Assembly (NCBI RefSeq): GCF_002443255.2
Contig: NW_019211458.1
Location: 41,358,365 to 41,422,364, forward strand
Length of the DNA stretch: 64,000 bases
Source of the DNA: Varroa destructor
Taxonomy: Eukaryota > Arthropoda > Arachnida > Mesostigmata > Varroidae
Direction: 5' to 3'
Shown here piece by piece: positions 1 to 12,710 of this stretch; the first letter of the stretch is position 1; every line of letters starts with the position of its first letter. The position numbers and the translations under genes are program-made. The notes below the pieces were generated by a model. That model did no database searches, was not told where the DNA came from, and saw only the letters and a program-made list of their open reading frames with translations.

Positions 1-3000
1 CGGTCTGCACAGTGGTCGACAGGTCAGTCTCTATGCTTTGAGCAATCACGAATATCACAAGGACGATCTAAATCAATCAGTCCATTCACCTAGCCCTAAA
101 ATCATCTTGAGGTGTGTCTTATGTATTAAAAACAAAATGTATTAAATCCCTTTTTGAGGCAGTATGAAAATATCCTTATTTTCATAAAACATCTAGCTTG
201 TTCAATGAAATCGCCGTCAAAGTTTGTTTACGTAGCAAGGATTTACAAGAAAGCCTATTTGCCAAATGCAGCTGAATGGGTCCGTACCGATACGCAAAAA
301 AGTACATACTTTTCTATAATGGTGTTTTTTAAACATCCATCGGTCGATACTACAAAATGCCCTTGAAATTGCATTATCGCTTTTTGGGGCAACTTTAGCC
401 AATAAAAGTAGAAACCCATCACATAAAGATTTCTAACAGATAACCTTGATCGGAGTCTCTTTTAAGTGCAGTTCCTCGCCGTGTTTAGCTGATCGAAAAG
501 TCATCTTCCCCTTTTAATTAATCATCTACTTTCTTTTTTTCGTGTGGGACGGCTGAACTTGAAATTGAGTCAGAGACAAAATTTAAGTGGGGGGTAATTA
601 GTAACAGTGTAGGACACAAACTCACGAATCAGCGGTGACTTTAACCGCTAGAAGGTTCCAGCCGATCACTGGAGCATCAGTCTGGCTCAGGATTTGCCGA
701 AAATCATTTTGACCTCACTGAGTAATTTAGCGCTCTAGAAAAACCCATTCGACTATGCTATGAAAAAGACCGCATAAGATTTTCTAGTAAATGATCGACT
801 GACTGATTTAAAGTACTTATCGCCTACCAGGATGCGAATAGCAATTAGGTATGACTTGATTCTGTGATCACCTACATCTCGAACATTGACCATTCCTAAA
901 GACTTCACAACTACTACCGTCTTTGATTGCATTCATAAATGGTGAATTTTCACTGAAAACGTGCCCCATAGTTATCCTGTATTTTGTTGAGAGATGGAGA
1001 AAATGTAACAATCGAACACTCCGTTATATCCGTATGATGAGATTTTTTACCACGTGTCACTGAGTAGGAGAAAGTCCGGTAAAACCTTTTATGACTTCGA
1101 AAGAAATGCTTGAATGCGATGCAGCTCACGTTTCCACTAGAGCACTTTTCCCTATGACTAATTTACTAGCCACGCGGCAAAGCTTGTTTATTTAACTATC
1201 ACTAGCTGTTCGTATCGGTTTTCCCGCGCAACATTGCAAAGGGGGCTTTTAAGGATCTTGCTGGAAGTTAGAAAAACTTCGGAGCGAGCATTGATGATGT
1301 TTGCTCAAGTATCCACTAATAGTTTCATTATCAAGATAACTTCCAAAATACAAGATATCTGTTAGAATATTCCCCTTCTAGTTAAGTTGCTTTGTCTGTT
1401 AGCGTTTGTTAACTGAGATAGTTGTTGGAAGCGAAAGGAGCGACAAGTAGATTATGTTTAGGTGGTTCTATCTGTTGATACTTAGATGTCTATTTGAGAC
1501 TTTCAGTAAAGTCTTGGAGATTCTGAAAATGGTTAGGGTTTGCTCTAACTGCGATAGTAGGCGCAATTGAACGATAACAGCTGCGACCGTCAACTAAGCT
1601 GTTTCGAACAATTTATTTCGTTTGCATGTAACCTATGAAGCGAAAGTTTTTTTCTGCTAGCCAACAGAACATGATCACAAAGCAACGTTTCGAAATAATG
1701 CGGGTGATTTGAGGTACGCGACGGTTTCATCACTTCGAAAAATGTTAAATGTTGAAAAAGGGAATTACGTAATCCTGTATAGTGGTACAAACATGAACGG
1801 TAGATGTTGATTTCTTCCCTTGAATTAGAAACGATTGTGTAGCTTAACTCGTTGTAGATCTAAGTTGTTGTCCCAAGATGTGTAAGACGATAAGATCATG
1901 AGAGCCTAGAGCCTTTATTTGTGCTCTTTTGATGGACTTTACTACTTGTAAACTAAAAAAAAACTACTAGTTATTTTCATCTGTTAATATTTTTTCATTT
2001 CATGCCCTTAGACAAAAACGGTACAAGTTCTTCATGAGTACAATGGACCAGTACATCACGTTCGGATGCTTTTCTTGCCCCATTTACAATATGTATGCCG
2101 AGGATCTTGCAATTCCAAGTTTCACAGTTACTTCGATATATACGGACAACCCTAAACGAAACTAAGAGATAGACTCTTTTCTGCAATGCCCTTGAGGCAG
2201 TTTGACTTTCGTTTTGCCCATGCAACTTCTGGTGTCTTAGATAATAAAGAAAAGCCCCAGAGGCTGTTCCTGGCCGAGCAGCGAATCAATTGTAGCAGCA
2301 GGAAAGCCTTTTCCGTTAGAGACGAATGACCGCTTTTAAGTGATGCCCTAAATCTTGCAATGTACCCGAGGCAGTCTAGCTGGCCGTGCTTGTGATCTGC
2401 GCTGTTTCAACCCCGTGGCGCGACCCTGCCCTGTTAATACGGCCGGACTGCCGACTAAACACGACTGCAACAGGAACACACGAATGGAGAATCGCGAGGT
2501 GCTAGCTTCTATGTCTTTGTAGGAACAACAATTATAATGACGACGCAGAAGACATTTTTTTGCTAAACAGTACAAACAAAATAATAGGTTAACCAAGATT
2601 GACCCAATTTCTAGTACACAACGTCATTTTTGGTTTCCGGACTACGAGTTTACGCATAGCGTGAATTGACGTCAGGTATATCATAAGCAGAAAACGTAAT
2701 TATATCCAGCAAAATCAATTTGTGCCAGGCGAATCTCTTCTGAAAATGATAGTGGAATTTTGTTATTGGTAAGTCAGCTTGTTGCCTATCTCACTACCAC
2801 ATTAGTTGCGGAAAGGCACGTCTGTCGAAAACCTATTCGACATTTCTGGTGCTTTTTGTCCACCGCTACAATCTTCGTACAGCTCTTCTTGTGGATTCTG
2901 AACTTCCTAGTAAGAAAGTGATGCGTCCAGACGCCACATCGGCATTTCGGTATCATCAGATGCCCAGAACTTCCCATAATTCGGTACGACGTTTATTCCG

Positions 3001-6000
3001 TATTGTTCGTTTTATCTCTACGGTATCCATTGCCATCGTTTTATTAAGCTGCTAAGCTTTTCTCTCACAAGTCCCCTTTGAAATAAGCTCGCAATATCTG
3101 AGAGCGTGTGAGATTATTAAATATTAAAATTTTAAATACTTCAAAACGGGGAAGCGAGATAACGATTAAGCTGATTATGATTTCGTTCTCCGGAAGCGAA
3201 AATTGCCTGCGGATGTATCAGTAGTTTCCATAACGCCAAACATCCAATTGGCAAACGGCATTGAAAATATCCAACTATTTCAATTCAAAGTAAAGTACAG
3301 GATCTGGATTATGAAAAAAAACAATACATCAGCTGATGCTATGAAATCGGATAATTTCAGCTTCGTTAACTGCTCTCATGGACTCTTTAGTAGTACACTA
3401 GAACTGAAAATATTTTTCCTGCCGAAGTTCTGCCCACAACTGATAAAAGGATCATGTGCCTTGCAAAAGCAGATTCTCTATAAATTTGTAAGAAAAGTGT
3501 GAGACCACCCAAATAATATGCAGCTTTATATCCTATCTGCTACAGGCGCTCAGCGAATTCTGATCAAGCTAATGATTACTCCTAGTAGCTTTAGAAACCG
3601 AATGAATGTTATGCAATAGAAACGTTTTTAAGGCCCACGTGACAGATTCTTCGCAAAATCTTTCGTCGTGTAAATCACGCCTAGCGAGACGGTACCGCTC
3701 CTGACAAAGGGGCAATTAACTTCATATTCATTCATGATTTGTTGGAACCTTGTCGCAGATAAAAATGTTTCAAGTGACCGCTATCTATTTACCCTATAGC
3801 AGAAGAACTCTTTGATGAACGAATGAAGATAGACGAAGCTATCTTTATCCTTTTTACTTGGTAGTAATTTTAAGTTTTTATAACTACATCTACAGGGTGC
3901 AGTGTTTTAGGGAAGCTTGATTTCATGATGATCTGCGCCCTTACTAGAGGTATTAAGCTGTTTCGTGCCCAACCCTGGATGCTAAACTGGGCTTGTCATT
4001 GGGGTTGCAAAACGTATTGCGCTCACTGACAGTCAAAGTGAAGATGATTGCGTTTTCAAATCGAAGACAAACTGCACAACATACGCATTCGCTGTGCTAA
4101 CAAGTGCGACGCGCTTGCTAATAGTGTGCCGTCATACGTAACAGTCAGACCAACAATTAGTGATAAGAATATATCGCGAAACGGCACAAGAACAAATAAG
4201 ATGTCACAGGGAACCCTCTCTAATTCTTGGATAGCAATAGGTTCACCTTTACGTCATTTCCTTGTGCTGATGAAAATCCGCCTCGATCGTCCCTCGGCTC
4301 AGTGTGTATTTATGTTCCAAAATAGGTCAGAAAAATATTCTGTATTATTATAAATATATTATATTAAATGTGATCCAGCATATGAGCAGCTTGTAAATAT
4401 TCTCGTTGATATTTACATCGGAAGGCTAGGAATCTTAAAACTCTTCTAGATTTGAATCACGTTCACGCCGTCTACATCAGACCGACCAATGTACTTAGGC
4501 TAACCAAGCACACAAAAGAAACTATGATGAATACGAGTGGCAATGCTTATAAACATTAGGCGATTTATTGTTAACGCTTGCCAGACACAATACCAGACAG
4601 ATGAATAGCAAAACATATGTCAGTTCATCAACGATTTACGAAGACGTATTTGATAAGACGTTACAGAATCCCGTCCATTTGCGTGTGTGTCCCGCCCTTG
4701 AAAATCGGTCATCGACACATCTCTTGAATGCAAACTATTACCTACTTAGTGCGGCCAGTATTATTATTGAACTTGTGGAAGATAATTAAATCTAACAAAT
4801 ATGTTCAAACAATTGTCTTATTTTAGAAAGCCGTTAAGAAAGCGAGTTTTTTTATATAACATTCAAGGTACGTTGGTAGTCGCTGACGGAGGCTGACCAC
4901 ACTCGTGGTCAATGCGTTTAGCTATTTGTAGCACGACGCAGACACACATGCCGGTAGGAAAGAAGAGAAGCCATTTGAAGCGACAACTAATGGCTATATT
5001 AGACGTCCGTAAATACGCAAACAGATAGTCTTACTTATTATACGACCAAAAAAGAAGAAGACTCAATTTCCCATCGGCCATCTAAAATATTAAGTAAGAT
5101 TCAAGGGTCTTTCGTTAACAATCTCGATCTAACAATTCAGAGTAAACTCCAAGTATGAGTCGCCTAATTAACCTTCATTCGTTGGTACTTTTTGTCCTAA
5201 GGCTTCAAATGTTGGTGCGTTGCATTATGGCCGGAAGCAGACAATAGCCTGCGACGTATATATGAGGTGCCAAGAAACTGTTCTAGTGAGACAACAAACG
5301 TCCATATTGAATTTTTGCTGCATAAAATCGAATGGCACGAAGGACGACTGCACTGTTACGGCGTCGCCACTAAATAAACACTAGCAGCATCTGTCCTTTG
5401 ACGAAAGTTAAGACGGACCTCTGGGCTTCAACCTAGTTGGCATCGCTAACACGACTTTATTTTGAATAATGAAGCAGCGTACATGAATGCTCTACACGTA
5501 GCTTCTACCTAGAGCCGTCTTATGGCGCATCTATTGTCTCCAAATATCTTGTTTGTTGTTTTTTTCGAACATTCGGTCTATTAATGAGCCATTATCACAG
5601 TATTTGCACGTACATTCATATGCTTTTATTACATACACTATATCGCGTCATTGGCTATACTTTATAGCGCTCCCAGTTGGCCAGGTGAAACCGGGCTCTT
5701 TTTTTACTACAGCGACTAGTTCCCAGTGGTTGGCCCCTTCTTCTCCCAAATATCATGCGACATCAAAGAAGACGGATTTGACATGTTCTTTTAGACCTCG
5801 ATAGCATCGATTTTGTGATACTCGGTGTAGGATTCGGCTCAGTCTTTAGGCCTAGAGGGGACCACCGCCACTGGAATACATAAAACTGACCGAGAAAAAG
5901 AATATATGTAGTAAAAATAATTTTTTGTGAGGTTATTGTAGATAAGGAAAAACGGGGGGTAATTTTATTCTAAATACGAGAGTAAATGTTTATTTGCTAC

Positions 6001-9000
6001 CGCTAAGCCAACTGCGTTTCGAGATAAGGGGTCAGAAGATGGATGCGAGTCAAGGTCCGCTTAGCAGGCGGACGGTTTGACAGAAGCACACATTGAGGTG
6101 AGGAGAAGGCAGAGAAAAAACGGTAATCGCAGCCCTGTTGGACGTGTCATGAACATGTCGTTTCCATAGGCGTTCCGGACATTACCCCACCATCTGACCT
6201 GATCGAGAGAGGCCTGAAGATATCGAAGGGTTTGAAGCCAGTGGCAGCTCGCTCGGGCGGACAATTCTTCTACTTCTTCGTTCTTCAACGACAACATTGA
6301 TATATGACTAGGGGCACCGCCTCCTCTCTACAATTAGGTCAAACAGAGGTGACCCTTAATATGGTAATGGAACGATTTATTTTTGAGAGGCCCAATGTTT
6401 TATGGGTGTTAATGCTGTATGCTTCCTCCACATGCATACATCTAGTCGTCTTTATATGTGTGTAAGAAAGTACATATGGTATCTCACATTTAAGAAGAAT
6501 GCTTGACGCAAGTATACTATAATCAGCTTATCCAGAATAGAAAGATTAGAATTTACTTATATTTGATGATTCTGTGTTCCTTGCAACATAATTATCTTTT
6601 CGCTAATAAATTTAGGAATACAGAGACCTAAATTCGTTTTTAAGCTTGTTCGTAACACTATTATATTATGTCAGTGATTAGGTAGCAATGACCGACCTTC
6701 TTTCAAACATTCTTATGAATCTGAAATACTATTATTATCTTTTGATTTTTAACTGAGCGTACCGAATTGTATTAAGTACTCTTCGGGCTCTTAATATTTA
6801 TCATCTACTACACCACATTTGTGTAGTCATTCCCCACAGTTACTAAATGAAGATCTCTTTGATTGGTCGGCCTTGAAGAGTGCATATGCGGTAAAAGAAA
6901 CACCAGTGAATTGCTGTTATTATCGTAGTACGCTTTACTATATTTACTAATATACTTAGCGTAAATAAATATACGCTTTTTGTATCAACAATGTATCAAA
7001 TTGCAGTACTTATGGACGACACTGCAAGGCATAATTTCGGCTAGCGCCCTCTAGTACTGTGTTTGCGTGCTATGTCAAACGCAGTTCCACATGGAAGCTC
7101 CCAAATTCAAAAGTCTGATCAAGCCCACTCAACCTGAAAAACACCAAGGTTTTCCGAATGTCGTAAAAATCAAATGTGTTGGTTTAAAGCTTGGATAGGA
7201 AGAGGAGATGTTCGTTTGTGAAGGTGACAGACGGGCACGGGCCGCCAACATCACTCGGCGGTTGGTATGCCGCTCGGATTGAAGATAGTCACCTAGTGAA
7301 AGACAACCATTGGACAAAGATCTAACCCCGATCCAAGAACCATAACGCCTTATTTCCTTCTAGCCTGGATGCAGGAGCGAGATGGGTAAATACGTACTTG
7401 TCAATTTATGACAGGGCCCTCTGTCCCTCTGGACCGTGATAGTTGTAAAGGAAGTGGAACGTGGTAAGCGAAGAAAAAAACCTATTATACCACACAATAA
7501 CAGTGTTATGCATGCCTCTGTGTATTGAGCCATTGAAAAGCAAGATATCGAGGAAAGGATCATTGCAATGACCTTTAACATAACGACGGACAGTGACGAC
7601 CGTTTCGTTTCTTATTACCCGAAAACTGAGGCTGTAATGGAGATGATACAGCAGTGGTTGTTAGTATGCTACTGCTTCTGAAAGGATGGTGAAAAGCGCA
7701 CTCCAACAAAAACGTGCGTGGATTGAGTTATTGTAAGTGCCCTCTTCTTTCTTGCGCACCTATATATCTGAATGTAGCTTATTATGTTATGCCTTAAAAT
7801 TGGCTTATCCGGATGCAAGACATGCGAGATGCGCATCCAAAAAAAGACCTTTTGCTCATTGGAACGCTGAATTTTTACCAGCCCTTACCTTTATAACAGA
7901 ATGAATCCATTTAGGACAAAAGTAAGTTATATTTGTACAAGAAAGTCACATGCACTATATGATACCCCAATTCTACAGGTCTGCTAGACCGATTACTTTT
8001 GGTCTCATTTTTCTCACATTTTTCGTATTGACTGAAATTTAGGACATGGCCAGCACTATTGAATGTTTCGCGAACGACGAATTTAGTTTTGCTTCCTCAG
8101 TTGAGTGCACAGACTAATTAAGAATACTTTGGAAATTCTCGTGAGCGGTGGCTACTTGATAGAGGTTGTTTTTCTCCACAGCAGGGATCGTTGCATTGTC
8201 AGCTGAGCCATTGGTTTAGCCTATGATAGACCTTATCAGAAAATCTTTACACACGTTTTATTAGAAATTAAATAGGAAACCGGTGTGAACACGATGTAGA
8301 AAGCGTTTTTCGTTGCAATACTTTTGATCGTTCCTACTACCCGCGTCTTATTGTTATTGCTGCCGCCATTACTCTAGAGGTGTAGTTCCATGGGCGGAAG
8401 TCGTTGTCTTCATGAACCGTCAAACAAGAATTGAGTTCACGCCGGAATTATGCTGACGCAGTTTACAGCGCACTCTACGGGCACTTTGCTGTTCCGCTGC
8501 GGGCGTCATTAAATATAGGTTTGAAGTATTTGATGGTCAAGAAAGCATTGGCGGTTTTTCTGACAAAATTTTTTAAAGTCATATATCTCAAATAATATCG
8601 TCGTGTTGGATCGGCGTTGGCATTCTCTGGAAGCTGATATTCGACTATAGAACATGCCCTAGGTTTGTTGGAGTGTCCTTGTTCAGGATTAACGTAGGGC
8701 GCCTTTCGAATAAATTCGTCATGTCTTACAGTTTTGTTATGGTAAAGGCACAAACGTTGTCCAGGCCCACAAATAACCATAGGCTATTTACGACCAAGAT
8801 ACATCATCGGTGTTTCAAAGATGTTTCTATCGCTTTGATTTTGGAAATGTCAATATGAATACTCCTCGTAACGTACGACCAATTACGAAAAAAGTGCAAA
8901 AATAATTTCGAATGCATTGAAACAGAAGGTTATATGTCAAAATTACGCTTATTTAGTTTATGAATAAAAAAAACTACAACTTTTTCAACTCAGTCACCGT

Positions 9001-9678
9001 TCACTCTAAAGGTGTACATATAATCCGGACTACAAGCGCTTTTTCTACCCATCACAGTGTTATAAGGGATCATTTTATTATTATTATTACTACTCTCATG
9101 CTTATGAGTACGATTCTGTAGGTCTTTGCTTTTGTCGCTTATTTACCTATTTGGCAAATAGTAATGTTAGTAGTTTTATTTTATTATATAAAAATAAGGC
9201 TTCACAGTCATCTAGGTATGTAAACAAGTGTTACAAGCAATTGTCACTGCCTCATTCCTAAGTTGTGATGCTCTCTAGTTTCCCTACATAACTGCAAATT
9301 CTACGCACCAATTTTTAAAGAGTATTAACGTAGATGATAATGTCTCCTTAGCGGTTTCGGTGAGCCACCGCTGATCAGTACGTTACAATATCTGTTATAC
9401 CTTAGGCCTTTAAATATGTCGATTATAACCTAAGGTATCCAGTTCTCAAATAAAACGAAACATAACTTTATTCGCCTGCTAATGATTTATAGTAAGCCGC
9501 TGGCTAACTTCCCTTTTCCTGCCCATCCAATATTTGACGAAGCTGTTGAATTCTTACCCCAAATATTAATTACAACTTTGGTAACATTTGTCACAACACC
9601 CAACGATTTATCATGTCTGACAATCACAATCGTGTCACACAAACGAAGTTCTTTCTGTTACTCTGAACGGGTTTTTCG
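1..9678. other. No supportable gene; AT-rich non-coding stretch
   Basis: I see no gene, RNA or recognisable transposon here. Open frames are at most about 101 codons and match no family I know. The frame at 6061-6297 on the minus strand lies in a locally GC-richer patch and reads as ordinary protein (acidic start, hydrophobic end), but it has no motif and its length is within chance. A short similarity (GCAATG, six variable bases, then AGGCAGT) recurs at about 2185 and 2355, too weak to call a repeat. A run of TTA triplets lies near 9075-9090. Confidence 0.6.
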
Positions 9679-9694
9679 AAAAAAAAAAAAAAAA
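9679..9694. repeat. Poly(A) run, 16 A
   Basis: Uninterrupted run of 16 A on the plus strand. Nothing upstream resembles the 3' end of a retrotransposed transcript, so this is taken as a simple mononucleotide repeat. Confidence 0.9.
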
Positions 9695-11478
9695 GGATTG
9701 TCGGAACAGCGACAAGTTAGCGGTTCAGACTGCAGACACAATGTCAACATTTGTCGGATATCTTCACAAAAGATTCGTCTTTGACGCATAATTTACCTCG
9801 AATTCCTCAGACAAATGAATTAAAAGTTCGATTCTGTTTTAGAAAAAACAATGCTCAACTTATGAGAGAACCATCTTTTATACACCAGCCTACGCTGTGA
9901 ATGAATTTGCGAAATATGGAATTTCACTAGAGCTGTTCTCAGGCGAATTGCGAGCATTTCAAAATGTCATCTATAATTTTTCTTTATTCAAAATTGATTC
10001 GTTATAGGAAAATAGCTTTCTACTCGTGTTTTCTCCGGCTGAATCATAACGTGACATTTAGAGCTGAGAAATTTCTAGCTAGTTAAACAAAGGCTCCTAA
10101 TCTTAAAGATTTCTAATTTATTCTAACCTTTCTCTAATCTGAACAATGTGTCTTTAGCTGTCAACGTACTTCTACAAAAACGTCCGTAGATCATCATCGA
10201 CGCACTATTTACGGTTGACCCAACAAACCTTCTTGCGTTCCAACTGTCCTTGTCTTGTTATTTAGTTGCAGTGGAACCGGTGCTGGACCGTAATATATAC
10301 AGCCTTTTACGCTATAGGCATTTGTTTGACAAACATTGAGACGAATTTGTTATTTTTCTGACTAGGATAGGGCATCTTCACTACTAAGGGTATCGATACC
10401 GATTTCTTAAAATGTTCGATCCTATGAACTCCATACTTGTCACTTGCTGCCAAAAAAATACATTATGCTTCCGTAACAGATATTTTCTATCCACATGTTT
10501 TGTTTGGTTTCAAACTTCCCTAGCGGCTTCATCACCTGCTCCATTAAGCTCGCTTCAATTTCTGTCTGAGCGGTCTAGACAACAGGAGACCGCAGATAAC
10601 AAACATCGCCGAAGGTGGCCTCGTGAACTTCAAATGAAAGGCTTTGTTGCACTCTCCATATTCGTCGGACCTTGTGCCAATATATTTTCACGTTTCTCAT
10701 TCACTGGATGGTAACCTTAGCGGTTTTACTTTCAGTAAGTATAAAGACCTTAAAACATGATTGGAGACCTTCGAGACGAAACCCGCTACCATTCAGCGAC
10801 AGGAGCTACATTGCTTTGTGGAAACATAGCAGGACCGTGAACAATGACAGGAGATACATAATATCATGGCTTATTGTCACAGGAACGAGATGTTTTCCAT
10901 CAATTAAAAAAAGCGTGTGAGTTTTTTTTTCCAGCCTAACGAAATCGATGTACGTGTAGCATCACAAAGCTTGACCGTACAAAAAATGACTCAGACTTCT
11001 GCATAGTATATAGGGGCTGTAAAAACTAAGGACCGAGTGCAGGAATCACCACCCTTGTCAAGGTGCCGCCAGCTGGACTCTTCAGTGAACTTAAAACGTG
11101 CACACAATTATTTTCACATTTAGGAATCTACAATAATCCATAAAAGTGAGGCCGTTCCAGAAAAACATATTTGCTATATCAATAATATTGGTTCTACAAA
11201 GCAACAAGTAGATCGGTTTCACCAATTTCGCCAACCATAAAACCCTACAGAATTGTAGATTAAATCACAAAAAAATCCACGAAAATGTCCGAGCTGTCAT
11301 TAACACTACCAATAAGATAAAAGATTTACTAGCAGCATGCCAGTATTATATTAGAATATTGCTATCTTGATAATACTATTTAATCCAAGAATACATAGAA
11401 ACACTCCAAACGTTTTACAGTTGTATACAACCCTTCAAGTTCAGATCGATTTATTATTATTACCCAATTAGAGATAAC

Positions 11479-11523
11479 ATAAATAATTATATAATAGTAA
11501 TAATATAAATAATTATATAGTAG
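11479..11523. repeat. AT-rich 26-bp direct duplication
   Basis: The segment ATAAATAATTATATA followed by A/G-TAG occurs at 11479-11497 and again at 11505-11523, offset 26 bp, separated by TAA/TAG-rich spacer. It looks like a short tandem duplication in very AT-rich DNA. Confidence 0.75.
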
Positions 11524-12693
11524 ACAGGCGCAACAATGTGCACAGAGTACACAACGACCGAATCGACCAAAGAGGATAATCAGGTCATCGAAGCTGCCCG
11601 CAGATCTACCCACATACTAAAGTATGTGTGGAGTGACGAGGAAATTGTTCAATGGCGCGTTTTCCAGGATAGAACATCAACGAGTACATCTTACGGGCCT
11701 CTAGTGGCTACCTTTGGTACTACTGATTCCGTGATACCGAATAATTCGTCGATCGGTTCCACGATAAAAAAAAGAGAGTCTCTAAAAGTCTCCTCTATGT
11801 AGCACACATCCTCCTTTTGTTCAAGCGAAAAAACAAAACCAGTACACATTGTCGAGGCGCAGGGACATTTTGGCAGTGTTGTTTGTAAAACATTGCGTTG
11901 TATGTTATTCCCTAACTATTATAGAGCTCCATAGGAGACTTGGTTGGGACCCACTTGTACGATAGACTATCATGACATCAACGGTGCAATGTTATCCTTG
12001 CCGTTTTTCTAGTACACCTGTCGTTTACTCGACGAGCAACAGCGATAGGGTACCCTAGTCACTACTTGGCGGAGATCTTGTCCCGTTAGCTCGTATGGAC
12101 TTATGTACATATACAGACTTTTCACTGTTGCTGCTATTGTTACAGATATTCTTTTCGGCTGCCATTTACCTAGGCTCTGTCAAATTCGCTGTCCTGATTC
12201 TGTCTGGACGGCGTTACACGACAGCGAATACGATCGCCTAGGGACATTTGTTCGCTTCATGCTACATAGCACAGATGTCTTTGAGGCTACGCGAGCCGAT
12301 AAGGCCGGCCAGGAAAGGAAGCTCCTAGGTTATGTGAACATTAGTTTCTATTTGTATATAGACAAACTATCAAGTTATATATCTAGTATGTGTATTGCAC
12401 GAGAAGTATCGTTTGCAACAAACAGCTATACGGAACTGCAGTTACGCAGCAGTTCAGTCAAGGGTCAGAGTAATGATAATAAAATTTTTCCATGATATGG
12501 GCACATAGCGAATTAGGCAAAACATATTGAAAGGTTATAAATCAAGAATGGTTCTCAGTCCGATAATTCCACGCTTATACGAAACGCAATATTCAAAATA
12601 CAGGTTGCGATAGTACCACTGCCGAGGACGAAGATGTGAAGATACCTAATTCAATAACGAGCAAAAGCTACCAAAAACAGCTAATACACATTA

Positions 12694-12710
12694 ATATATA
12701 TATATATATA
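12694..12710. repeat. (AT)n microsatellite
   Basis: Pure alternating AT run of about eight units. Confidence 0.9.

Noticed and set aside
4884..4955. GGAGGCTGACCAC shared with about 55470, both followed by GTAGC and GACGCA
   Set aside because: A 13-base match is expected many times by chance in 64 kb, and the following spacers differ by 12 bases.
6061..6297. 78-codon minus-strand frame in a GC-richer patch
   Set aside because: Reads like protein but carries no motif, and no neighbouring exon or polyadenylation signal supports it.
9061..9190. TTATTATTATTA-rich segment that reads like a hydrophobic mitochondrial NADH dehydrogenase piece
   Set aside because: Low-complexity T/A triplets give hydrophobic text automatically; no conserved block could be recognised.
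12103..12495. 130-codon plus-strand frame with hydrophobic start
   Set aside because: No family resemblance; downstream half is low in hydrophobic order and length is within chance.
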